Assembly (NCBI GenBank): GCA_964584495.1
Contig: CAZPAH010000012.1
Location: 1 to 36,189, forward strand
Reading direction: 5' to 3'
DNA from: CAZPAH01 sp964584495
GTDB taxonomy: Bacteria; Krumholzibacteriota; Krumholzibacteriia; Krumholzibacteriales; Krumholzibacteriaceae
DNA: 36,189 nt
The translations under genes were made by a program, and so were the position numbers. Shown here one piece after another: positions 1-6,444 of this stretch; position 1 is the stretch's first letter; every line of letters begins with the position of its first letter. The notes beneath the pieces are model-generated. The model did not search any database. It was not told the origin of the DNA and saw only the letters and a list, made by a program, of their open reading frames with translations.

Positions 1-164
1 TCCTTGATGCTCCCCCCTGGGTTGAGCCCCTCGATCTTTCCCGCCAGCAGGCAACCGGTATCCGCCGATATCCTTCTCAACGCCACGAGGGGGGTGGAGC
101 CTATCGATTCGAGCAGGCCGGCGCTCGATGATCTTCGGTCGCGCAAGCCGCGTCCCCTCTTCAT
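1..164 (-). CDS. cysK: Cysteine synthase (O-acetylserine sulfhydrylase), 5' part only
   Basis: PLP-dependent enzyme that makes L-cysteine from O-acetylserine and sulfide, using the product of the gene before it. Only the first 54 codons are inside the window; the frame runs off the left edge with no stop. The visible protein has the family N-terminal signature ESIGSTPLVALRRI (residues 19-32) and ends at NPGGSIK, whose lysine (residue 54) is the expected Schiff-base lysine that binds PLP. The ATG at 164-162 overlaps the TGA of cysE (163-161) as ATGA, so the two are almost certainly translated from one mRNA. The GGSIKD type of active-site loop is shared by CysK, CysM and cystathionine beta-synthase. 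The cysE partner favours a cysteine synthase, but CysK versus CysM cannot be settled from this fragment. Confidence 0.88.
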   Translation of the reverse strand, partial: MKRGRGLRDRRSSSAGLLESIGSTPLVALRRISADTGCLLAGKIEGLNPGGSIK

Positions 165-838
165 CCGGCCGCCTCCTTTCCTCTCTCGCGGGCCGCCGGC
201 GGAAGCCTCTTCTCCAGATCGTAGACCCTCTCCTCGAGACGCCTTATCACCCCTATCAGCGGATCGGTGATCAGATCGTGCCTCAGCGCGATCCTCCCCT
301 CTTCCCCGTGCAGCCGGGCGATGACCTTCGCCGGAACCCCTACGGCGACGCATCCGGACGGTATCCCCTTGACGACCACCGATCCCGCTCCGATTCTGGC
401 CCCGTTGCCGATTATTACGGGCCCCAGGACCTTGGCGCCGGCCCCTATGACGACACCGTCCCCGATGGTCGGATGCCGCTTCCCCTTGCTGAGGCTGACC
501 CCACCGAGGGTAACCCCCTGGTAAACAACCACATCGTCACCGATAACGGAAGTCTCCCCGATTACGACCCCGGCGCCGTGGTCGATGAAGAATCTCTCCC
601 CTATGACCGCCCCCGGATGAATCTCTATCCCGGTGGCGAACCGCGAAATATGAGACAGCAGCCTGGCGACGAACTTCATCCTCCCCATCCACAGGCGATG
701 GGAGACCCTGTGCATCGCCACGGCGTGAAGCCCCGGATAGCAGAAAAGAACGCCGGGCCAGCTCCTGGCCGCCGGATCGCGGCTGAACGCCACCGAAAAG
801 TCGCTTTTAATCCTGATAAGAGCCTTCACGAAGAGCAT
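161..838 (-). CDS. cysE: Serine O-acetyltransferase
   Basis: Transfers acetyl from acetyl-CoA to L-serine, giving O-acetylserine, the committed step of cysteine synthesis; cytoplasmic. The 225-residue protein is of the short type, with a helical N-terminal part followed by a left-handed beta-helix of hexapeptide repeats from about residue 70 to 175. The active-site Asp-His pair is seen at D86-H87 in the stretch FFIDHGAGVVIGET, and GVTLGG and GVPAKVIARL follow as in the family. A charged helical tail (about 180-225) replaces the usual short C-terminus. The ATG at 838 has an AGGA about nine bases upstream. The gene overlaps cysK by ATGA. It lies about 40 bases after a strong hairpin plus U-rich tract and a Cys-rich leader peptide, so it is probably controlled by attenuation. 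Confidence 0.93.
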   Translation of the reverse strand: MLFVKALIRIKSDFSVAFSRDPAARSWPGVLFCYPGLHAVAMHRVSHRLWMGRMKFVARLLSHISRFATGIEIHPGAVIGERFFIDHGAGVVIGETSVIGDDVVVYQGVTLGGVSLSKGKRHPTIGDGVVIGAGAKVLGPVIIGNGARIGAGSVVVKGIPSGCVAVGVPAKVIARLHGEEGRIALRHDLITDPLIGVIRRLEERVYDLEKRLPPAARERGKEAAG

Positions 839-876
839 CTCTCGCTTTCCTCTCTGTCGCTGCGGGGTCGGGGCCG

Positions 877-928
877 GAAAAAGAAAACGCCACGGGTTCT
901 CAATAAAGGATGCATGAGAATCCGTGGC
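877..928 (-). terminator. Rho-independent terminator of the proposed cysE-cysK attenuator
   Basis: On the minus strand the arm GCCACGGATTCTCA (928-915) pairs with TGAGAACCCGTGGC (902-889) across a 12-base loop. This is 13 of 14 pairs with a single A-C mismatch. A U-rich tract GTTTTCTTTTT follows directly (888-878). The polarity fits the minus strand only. It ends about 40 bases before the cysE ATG, so it can stop transcripts that start at the promoter at 1073-1045, and also read-through from bioY. Confidence 0.85.
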
Positions 929-999
929 GCCTTGGAAATGTGATCAGAATGAAATGACGATCAGGGCCCAGACTTTCACCACCGCTATTTCAGCGTGGT
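924..999 (-). promoter_or_regulatory. cysE leader: Alternative leader RNA hairpins (1:2 protector and 2:3 antiterminator)
   Basis: On the minus strand segment 1, ACCACGCT (999-992), starts immediately after three Cys codons. It pairs with segment 2, AGCGGTGGT (986-978), with one bulged G (983) and a GAAAT loop. Segment 2 can instead pair through GTGGTG (982-977) with CGCCAC (929-924), which is the 5' foot of the terminator stem and includes one G-U wobble. A small stem, TGATC (963-959) with GATCA (945-941), could bring the two closer. The two states exclude each other, as in trp/his-type attenuators. The antiterminator pairing is short, so it is the weakest part of the model. Confidence 0.65.
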
Positions 1000-1035
1000 A
1001 CAACAACAGTTATAATTCCCTGTGCGTCCTTTCAT
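985..1035 (-). CDS. Poly-cysteine leader peptide for cysE-cysK attenuation
   Basis: A 16-codon reading frame, MKGRTGNYNCCCTTLK, with three consecutive TGT (Cys) codons at residues 10-12 (1008-1000) and a TAG stop at 987-985. The Cys codons lie directly before the first arm of the leader hairpin, and the stop codon lies within that hairpin. A ribosome stalled for lack of Cys-tRNA would cover the first arm and free the second to block the terminator. The ATG at 1035 is only about three bases from the start site predicted by the promoter (-10 at 1050-1045). It would therefore be read from an almost leaderless mRNA with no room for a Shine-Dalgarno site. No homologue can be checked here; the call rests on the Cys run, its placement and the downstream genes. 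Confidence 0.75.
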   Translation of the reverse strand: MKGRTGNYNCCCTTLK

Positions 1036-1044
1036 CCTGTATGT

Positions 1045-1073
1045 ATTCTACTCCAAATTCCCCATTCTGTCAA
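1045..1073 (-). promoter_or_regulatory. Promoter of the cysE-cysK leader
   Basis: On the minus strand a perfect -35 box TTGACA (1073-1068) is followed by a 17-base spacer and a -10 box TAGAAT (1050-1045). The expected start is near 1038, three bases before the leader peptide ATG. The -35 lies inside the 3' end of bioY and the -10 overlaps its stop codon. Confidence 0.78.
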
Positions 1074-1650
1074 GTGCCCCCATACCGCCCCTCCACCTGC
1101 CGAGGAGAGGAACCGTTAGAACCGCTTTCAAGATCTCACCCGGCAGAAACGGGGCGACCCCGAGGGATAATACGGTGGAGAAACGGGCGCCCGTGATGAG
1201 CGAGAGATGAAGAGCCCCGGCGGCCAGGATCAGCGCCAAACCGCATAGGGCCGATACGAAAACCGCAGGCAGGCAGGACGCCTTCCTCGAGGAGACCGCC
1301 CCGGCAAGAAGGGCCGCCGCGGGGAACGCCGCGAGGTATCCTCCGGTAGGCCCGAGCAGCACGGCGGGACCGAAGCTGAATTCGGCGAAGACGGGCACGC
1401 CCGCAATACCGAGCGCCACGTACGAGGCTATGGCGTAGAAACCGTCACGCGGCCCCAGGGCTATGCCGGCCAGGACGACGAAAAGCGTCTGCATCGTCAC
1501 GGGAACCGGGGTGAAAGGGAGTCTTACGGCGAGCTGGGCGCCGAGGGAAGTAAACGCGATAAAGGCCGATATCCTGAGAACCCGTTTCACCGCGCCGTTC
1601 GAGGCGGCCGCCGCCCCGCCGCTTATCACCGCAACCTGGCTGGAATTCAA
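1048..1650 (-). CDS. bioY: BioY-family biotin transporter S component
   Basis: Integral membrane substrate-binding component for biotin uptake, of the kind that works alone or with an ECF energy-coupling module. The 200-residue protein has about six hydrophobic segments. Family motifs are seen: LPFTPVPVTMQTLFVVLAG near residues 44-62, then GLGIAGVPVF-like (ALGIAGVPVF) and GPTGGYLAAFP near 100-110. The start is TTG at 1650-1648, chosen because AAAGGAGG lies six bases upstream and the family N-terminus follows. No ECF ATPase or T component is nearby. The end of the gene carries the promoter of the next transcription unit. No BirA operator was recognised. Confidence 0.92.
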   Translation of the reverse strand: MNSSQVAVISGGAAAASNGAVKRVLRISAFIAFTSLGAQLAVRLPFTPVPVTMQTLFVVLAGIALGPRDGFYAIASYVALGIAGVPVFAEFSFGPAVLLGPTGGYLAAFPAAALLAGAVSSRKASCLPAVFVSALCGLALILAAGALHLSLITGARFSTVLSLGVAPFLPGEILKAVLTVPLLGRWRGGMGALDRMGNLE

Positions 1651-1666
1651 GGGGACCTCCTTTCGT

Positions 1667-1697
1667 AGTATAATTCAATTCATCGTTTCGAGCTCAA
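1667..1697 (-). promoter_or_regulatory. Possible bioY promoter
   Basis: Minus-strand -10 TATACT (1672-1667) with a poor -35 TTGAGC (1697-1692) at a 19-base spacing. The position just before the AAAGGAGG ribosome site fits a short leader, but the spacing is long, so this is tentative. Confidence 0.35.
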
Positions 1698-1739
1698 TTT
1701 CGCGCTGCCTCGCAAAGGTAGCTTTTTCGGAGGAAAAAT

Positions 1740-2390
1740 TCAAGCGTAAGGTTCGCCTGCTCCGTCTTTCGAGGATCGGGGCCTCTCCCCGTCTACTATC
1801 TCGCCTACGCTTATATTCCCCAGGTAATAGTTCACCGTCACCTTGACATGGTTCGTTATGTGCTTTCCCACGGCATCGTCGATCCCTTCTATCTCATATT
1901 CCGCCCTGACGGCGTCGAGAAGGTTGAAAAACTCGTGCAGGAAAAGCCTGTAGGTCATGTAGTACGAATAGATGAACTCGAGCCTTTCGAGGTATAGATC
2001 CCCTTCCCCGCCTCTTAGAGAAGCGAGCTCGCCCAGCTCCGCCGCGTTCTGCTCCTCGAACACGGTCCTGTACCTATCGCCCGTCGATTTACGGACCTTC
2101 TCCTCGATCTCCACCAGAAGGCCCCCCGTATCGACCTTGCCGTCGGTATCATCGCCCGACTGCTCCACGAGAATCTCCAGCAGGGCCTCCCCCTCGAGGG
2201 TAAGGTCGTGCAGGAAGATTACGTTTCGCTCGAGCGATACGGTATACTCCTCGATCGTCATTCTCTTTTTCTTCTCGCCGAGGAGGTTTTTCAGGTTCGT
2301 CCGGAGCCCTTCCGGGTCGTGAAAGTTCTCCTTTATATGGGTGGAATAGGTCGCCAGCAGCTCATCCACGCTCGCGTGCTTCTTCTTCAT
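1740..2390 (-). CDS. Unknown acidic helical protein
   Basis: A 216-residue protein of a family I do not recognise. It has no signal peptide or membrane segment, is rich in Glu, Asp and Lys, and looks mostly helical. A distinctive aromatic stretch, YSYYMTYRLFLHEFFNLLDA, lies near residues 141-160, and NHVKVTVNYYLGN follows near 180-192. The ATG at 2390 overlaps the stop of the lipoprotein gene as ATGA, so it is the last gene of the activase operon and is probably coupled to it. Being a cytoplasmic protein made with an ATPase and a Cys-rich protein, it could be an accessory or scaffold factor; this is inference from position only. Confidence 0.75.
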   Translation of the reverse strand: MKKKHASVDELLATYSTHIKENFHDPEGLRTNLKNLLGEKKKRMTIEEYTVSLERNVIFLHDLTLEGEALLEILVEQSGDDTDGKVDTGGLLVEIEEKVRKSTGDRYRTVFEEQNAAELGELASLRGGEGDLYLERLEFIYSYYMTYRLFLHEFFNLLDAVRAEYEIEGIDDAVGKHITNHVKVTVNYYLGNISVGEIVDGERPRSSKDGAGEPYA

Positions 2391-4348
2391 CTTGTACGCC
2401 GTCCCTTTTTCCCGACGCCGCCCTTCGGCGGCGAAGGCTCCGGAATTTCCCTGCCCGCGTGGGGGCTATCGCTGCATCGGCGCACCGGGACCGCAATCGC
2501 TCCGGCCTGCCCCGCCCGGATCGGCCTGGGGGCCGAGCCGGCGAGACCGCCCACGGCAAGCCGTCCGTCGCTGCCGGCGATTATTAAAATATCTCCCAGA
2601 AGATCTATCGCCTCCGCCTTCATGCCTGGTATATAAGCGCTGCCGCTTATCCGTATGCTTCCATCGGGAGCCCCCGCACCGGCGGACATCGCTCCATCCA
2701 GCGCCACGATCGTACCATCCTCGAGAGCTGCGACCACCCTGCCGCCCGAGACGGCCGCCTGCATGACCTCGCCGGGTAGCGGAAGGATCGCCGCCGTTTC
2801 ATCCCCGCCGGGATCGAAGAAAGCCAGGGTGTCTCCCGAAGCGCCCTTGCCCCTGCGAAGCATTACGATCCGGCCGCCATGCAGGATGCCGGCCGCCTCC
2901 CTTCGGGCCCGGGGCAGGTCCCGTTTGCCTAGCCTTTCGAAGAGCGATCTGCTCGATGCCGATATCTTCTGCATCTCGCCACGGCCCAGGACGAATATCG
3001 TGCCGCCGTCGAATGCTGCATCGTGAAAATCGCCGCCCAGCTTGATATACCTTTCCCTTCCGGTGCCCCCGTAAGGGTAAAAACGGCATACCGCATCCGA
3101 GGTGATGACGAAGAGCCCTTCCCCGTTCATGTAGACCCTCCGGATATTCCGCTGGAGCAGCTTGTCCATTACGATCGATGTCTTCCCGCCTTCAACTCCG
3201 ACAAGGTAGATCCTCGACTTGCGCTTGAAGTTGACCGCGCAGGCCGCCATCGGCCCGCACGAGGCCGAGCCTGCTATCCTCGCCCCCTTCGCCGAGATTC
3301 CCGTCAGCGGCTGCCAACCCTCCCCCGGGCGCTGAAGGAAATACCGTTCCGTCATACCGAAACCCAGAACGAACCCGCTCTTTTTACCTACCGGGGCGGA
3401 GAGGGAAAAGAATCTGTTTTGGCCGCTTCCCTCATCATTCCCCGAAATATCGCAGCTTGCGCAGAAGCTCACCTGCTCGAAATCGAGGGGGCCGCGAACG
3501 GCGAGGGCCTTTTCCTCCCGCACTCCTTCCAAGCCGGAGGTCTTATAGACAACGCCACCGGCCGGCCGGTCTGTCCCTTCCATTCCGAGCGTCGGTCTCA
3601 CGGCCAAGGTGAACTGCGGGGGAAATTCCTTCAGCGAGCAAATCTCTTTCCTCTCCTTCTTCGAGGGAGTGAGCAGCTCAAGAGTATCCCTGATCGAATA
3701 GGGCGAAGCGGCCGCATCGACCGGGAAAAAGATATATCCACTCCTCTCCTCCCCGGGTTCGAGAACGAGAGGACCGAACATCCCGCCGTCCATGACCGGG
3801 TAGAGGGATCTTTCTTTCATCGGCCGGTAGAACCGCCCGGTTCTCAGCTCCTTGAAGGCATAGTATCCTCCGAGCGGAGGAATAAGTGATCCTTTGACGA
3901 TCTGGTTTCGTCCGATCATGCTGTAGGCGACCGGCTTCGAGCTTTTCCTGACCGCCGCGAGGACCGACGAAGGGTGAACGGGTCGCAGGGTGTCGCCGCC
4001 GGCGAGAAGGGTGAAACCGTCGAACTCATCCCGGAGATCCAGCGAGTTGCCGCAATGAATGTAAATGGTGGTTGTATCGTTGTTTCTGACCGACACTAGG
4101 ACTGGCAGAATGCCGTATTCCGGAAGAAATTTACGAAAGATATGCTTGATCTCCGCCGGATCGTCAGGGTAGCAGGCCTCGGCCGCTATCCCGGCTCCCG
4201 CCTCTATCTTTTCGTCCTCGAGATCGATGAAGGTCGCCGGAACCCTCTCCCTGCATGAGGAGCCTCCGAGGACCGCCGCAGCCGCCACAGGCAAGAGGAA
4301 ATAGTTCCCGAACCTGCGAATCGTCTCCAACGGGCTTGTTACCTTCAT
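2387..4348 (-). CDS. Secreted or lipid-anchored protein with propeller-like C-terminal half
   Basis: A 653-residue protein. The N-terminus has a hydrophobic stretch (about 16-30) ending in GGSSC, a probable signal peptide. Cys32 could be lipidated, although the box lacks the usual Leu at -3. Residues 40-250 look like beta-rich domains without a family I can name. From about 270 on, repeated strands of the type GGTIFVLGRGEMQKIS, GRVVAALEDGTIVALDG and GDILIIAGSDGRLAVGG resemble blades of a beta-propeller. ATG at 4348 overlaps the activase stop as ATGA, with GGAGG ten bases upstream. The last 25 or so residues, rich in Pro, Gly and Lys, are unlike the rest and may come from an inserted palindromic repeat. 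A periplasmic or surface protein in an operon with cytoplasmic redox proteins is unexpected. Confidence 0.72.
   Translation of the reverse strand: MKVTSPLETIRRFGNYFLLPVAAAAVLGGSSCRERVPATFIDLEDEKIEAGAGIAAEACYPDDPAEIKHIFRKFLPEYGILPVLVSVRNNDTTTIYIHCGNSLDLRDEFDGFTLLAGGDTLRPVHPSSVLAAVRKSSKPVAYSMIGRNQIVKGSLIPPLGGYYAFKELRTGRFYRPMKERSLYPVMDGGMFGPLVLEPGEERSGYIFFPVDAAASPYSIRDTLELLTPSKKERKEICSLKEFPPQFTLAVRPTLGMEGTDRPAGGVVYKTSGLEGVREEKALAVRGPLDFEQVSFCASCDISGNDEGSGQNRFFSLSAPVGKKSGFVLGFGMTERYFLQRPGEGWQPLTGISAKGARIAGSASCGPMAACAVNFKRKSRIYLVGVEGGKTSIVMDKLLQRNIRRVYMNGEGLFVITSDAVCRFYPYGGTGRERYIKLGGDFHDAAFDGGTIFVLGRGEMQKISASSRSLFERLGKRDLPRARREAAGILHGGRIVMLRRGKGASGDTLAFFDPGGDETAAILPLPGEVMQAAVSGGRVVAALEDGTIVALDGAMSAGAGAPDGSIRISGSAYIPGMKAEAIDLLGDILIIAGSDGRLAVGGLAGSAPRPIRAGQAGAIAVPVRRCSDSPHAGREIPEPSPPKGGVGKKGRRTR
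2416..2433. repeat. GC-rich inverted repeat inside the 3' end of the lipoprotein gene
   Basis: CGCCGCC and GGCGGCG form a perfect seven-pair stem around a four-base loop. It encodes PSPPKGG in the odd C-terminal tail of the upstream protein. Without a T-tract on either side it is not a terminator; it resembles the core of a dispersed palindromic element. Confidence 0.4.
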
Positions 4349-5016
4349 CGGCGATCGGCCTCCTCCATGAGACTCCCGCCCTTCAAACCTTCGAGCGGTA
4401 CGGTCCTGCCAAGCGGAACAACGCTACAGTAGATTTTCATCGTTTGCAAGAAACAGTTGTTCTCGCAGAATCCCCCCGAGAGGTACACCCGGCCGGGCCT
4501 TCCGGCGAAATCGTATACGTTTCTCGTCATGCCGTGGATGAACATCGCCACGCTCTCCCCGGCCGGCGTCCCGGTCGAAACATGCTCGAGAACCTTCTCC
4601 ATGCCGAAGACGCCGCAGGTGACGTTGATCCATCGCGGGGAGGCATCGAGGTTGTCGAAATCGACCTCGTAATAATTTCCCAGCAGCTCGACCGTCGCCC
4701 CGGTCGAGGAGCCGCACGCGAGATTCCAGTCGAGCTTCTTGACCTTCCGGTTCTCGAACCGGACGAATTTTATATCCCTCCCACCGACATCGACTACCGA
4801 GAAATCGTCCTCATCGACGAGCGCGAGGCTTCCCTGCGCCAGCGCGATCAGCTCGTTCCTGTAATCCCTGCATCTTTTCCTGCCGCTGTGACCGGTCGCT
4901 ATATCGAAGAAATACCCCTTATCCTTCACCATCTCCCTCGTCTGTATGATCTCCAGCCTCGGGGCAGAGGTGTCCAGTATCTTAGTCCAGGTGCTACCGC
5001 AGTCGGCTATAAGCAA
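4345..5016 (-). CDS. BadF/HgdC-family ATPase (2-hydroxyacyl-CoA dehydratase activase type)
   Basis: ASKHA-fold ATPase of the family that drives ATP-dependent single-electron transfer into 2-hydroxyacyl-CoA dehydratases and benzoyl-CoA reductases. The 223 residues show the phosphate-1 motif IADCGSTWTK (3-12), the phosphate-2 motif VVDVGGRDIKFV (74-85) and the adenosine motif VYLSGGFCENNCF (177-189). Cys101 in LACGSSTG and Cys134 in TCGVFGMEKV sit where HgdC has the two ligands of its intersubunit [4Fe-4S] cluster, so the cluster is probably kept. It is shorter than the usual 255-270 residues. The start is TTG at 5016, supported by GAGGAG five bases upstream. The stop overlaps the lipoprotein start. 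No dehydratase alpha/beta pair is adjacent, so its client is open. Confidence 0.8.
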   Translation of the reverse strand: MLIADCGSTWTKILDTSAPRLEIIQTREMVKDKGYFFDIATGHSGRKRCRDYRNELIALAQGSLALVDEDDFSVVDVGGRDIKFVRFENRKVKKLDWNLACGSSTGATVELLGNYYEVDFDNLDASPRWINVTCGVFGMEKVLEHVSTGTPAGESVAMFIHGMTRNVYDFAGRPGRVYLSGGFCENNCFLQTMKIYCSVVPLGRTVPLEGLKGGSLMEEADRR

Positions 5017-5034
5017 ATCGTCTCCTCGGGCGGG

Positions 5035-5817
5035 TCATGAAAGCTTGATGAACGCTTCCACCTTGGCCATGATCGAATCATTTATGTTCCGGTGGCAATC
5101 CACCTCTATCCCTCCGTACCTTTCGGCGAGATAATGCGCCATATCCTGTTTCGCGCAGAAACTCTGCGTGAAAAAGACCGTCGGCACACCTGCGTCCACG
5201 TAGCTCTCCATAGCGATATCGGAGGGTCTGCCCGCTTCGACGCACCTCGTCCACCCGTAGATATGAGTCGTCGGCGGAAAAAGCTCGAGGATACCGAAAT
5301 CGTGGGGCGGCACGCCCCAGAATCCGTGCGTCGGCTCGCAGGCGGGTGGAATAACCTCCGCCACATCGGGATCGATAACGGTATCCATGATCTTGCTTAC
5401 TCTGGTAGAGAGATCCCCCCTGCCGGTCGACCAGACCAGCTTCCTGTTCTCGTACTCCTTCTCGGAAAAACGCGACTCGATGACATCGAAACCCATCGAC
5501 CTCAGAAGGAAGGCCGTATGCCTTCCCCTGTCGCATTTTCCCTCACCGACCGCCGCCACCACGCCGGCGATCTTCCCCGCGAAAAAAACGGTGTTGTCCA
5601 TGATATTCGAGATGATCCTGCACGTGGTCGCCGGAAGAAGGCCGCTGTCGGGGGCTCCGTGATCGATATCGAGATCGATGAATGGAAGATCCGGGCCGAA
5701 TCTCAGCCTCGCCGCCGCGATCTTCGCCCTGCTCGGAAACCCGTAATAGCCGATGAATCTTTCACAACCCGAGGGAATCATAGCGACGAACCGGGGAAGA
5801 GACCGTTCTTGCGGCAT
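5035..5817 (-). CDS. Cys-rich protein paired with the activase; possible redox partner
   Basis: A 260-residue cytoplasmic protein. It could be a divergent relative of the HgdB/D-component family (2-hydroxyacyl-CoA dehydratase subunits), but I cannot confirm this from the sequence. It has seven cysteines (18, 66, 95, 160, 192, 221, 241) in conserved-looking contexts: MIPSGCERFIGYYGF, GEGKCDRGRH, PPACEPTHGFWGV and FTQSFCAKQDM. That is enough to bind an iron-sulfur cluster. It is the first gene of the four-gene group, ending 18 bases before the activase start, so the pair most simply forms an ATP-driven electron-transfer couple. It is clearly shorter than HgdB (about 380 residues). The Shine-Dalgarno match at the ATG is weak. 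Confidence 0.6.
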   Translation of the reverse strand: MPQERSLPRFVAMIPSGCERFIGYYGFPSRAKIAAARLRFGPDLPFIDLDIDHGAPDSGLLPATTCRIISNIMDNTVFFAGKIAGVVAAVGEGKCDRGRHTAFLLRSMGFDVIESRFSEKEYENRKLVWSTGRGDLSTRVSKIMDTVIDPDVAEVIPPACEPTHGFWGVPPHDFGILELFPPTTHIYGWTRCVEAGRPSDIAMESYVDAGVPTVFFTQSFCAKQDMAHYLAERYGGIEVDCHRNINDSIMAKVEAFIKLS

Positions 5818-5866
5818 CTAACCGGATAGTGTACGGACGGCGGGGATCGGCGAAACCAGGCGGATA

Positions 5867-6331
5867 TCAATCTTCCCCTTCTTCCACCCGCCGTATCGCT
5901 TCGATTACATCCTCGTTCCTGCCGGCCTTGATAAGCTTCTGCCTGAAACCGTCGATCTTGATCATCTTGACGATTTTCGCGATAGCCTGTACGTGGGGAC
6001 CCGATTCGCTCATCGGCGCGATCATTAGGAAGAAAAGCTGGGCCGGCTTGCCGTCGAGCGATTCGAAGTCTACGCCCTTCCTTGACACGCCGATAACAAT
6101 GCTCATCGTTCCGACCGCATCGCACTTGGCGTGAGGTATGGCCACCCCCATCTCGAGACCGGTGCTCCCCTTGCTCTCCCTGTCCATCACCGCCTCGTAC
6201 AGCGTGTCGGCGTCGCACTTCTCGCAGGATTCCGCGAGATGCTCGACGAGCTCCTCGATGACCTCGGATTTCGTCCTGCCTTCGAGGTCCAGCTTGATGT
6301 TTTCCGGTTTTAACAGATCAGCGAGTTTCAT
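5867..6331 (-). CDS. ptsN: PTS EIIA-like protein of the PtsN/fructose type
   Basis: Phosphotransfer protein with the EIIA(fructose)/PtsN fold; 154 residues from the start chosen here. The phospho-acceptor His67 lies in the signature GVAIPHAKCD, preceded by RESKGSTGLEMG. No EIIB or EIIC permease is near, so it is more likely a regulatory PtsN-like protein than part of a sugar transporter. The frame is open up to an ATG at 6355, but GGGAGG (6346-6341) stands nine bases before the ATG at 6331, and the family N-terminus (MKLADLL) starts there. The gene has its own candidate promoter and is separated from the ATPase operon upstream and from the activase group downstream (49 bases). Confidence 0.85.
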   Translation of the reverse strand: MKLADLLKPENIKLDLEGRTKSEVIEELVEHLAESCEKCDADTLYEAVMDRESKGSTGLEMGVAIPHAKCDAVGTMSIVIGVSRKGVDFESLDGKPAQLFFLMIAPMSESGPHVQAIAKIVKMIKIDGFRQKLIKAGRNEDVIEAIRRVEEGED

Positions 6332-6380
6332 TACCGAGTGCCTCCCGTGACGCATCGCGTGGATGCTTCAAGTATGGGCG

Positions 6381-6409
6381 AATATAATTAACTCCCGCTT
6401 CCAGCGCAA
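6381..6409 (-). promoter_or_regulatory. Candidate promoter of the ptsN-like gene
   Basis: Minus-strand TTGCGC (6409-6404), a 17-base spacer and TATATT (6386-6381). The expected start near 6374 leaves a leader of about 43 bases. It lies in the 113-base gap after the ATPase/usp operon, which has no clear terminator of its own. Confidence 0.5.
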
Positions 6410-6444
6410 GGCGCAGTTTCCCGGGGCGTACACCGCCGGAATTG

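Noticed and set aside
889..928. T-box riboswitch before cysE
   Set aside because: There is a terminator, but the T-box consensus (AGGGTGGNACCGCG) is absent; the Cys-codon leader peptide explains the structure better.
128..943. Long plus-strand open frame opposite cysE
   Set aside because: It is the antisense shadow of cysE and its leader; the product is low-complexity and has no family features, while cysE is unmistakable.
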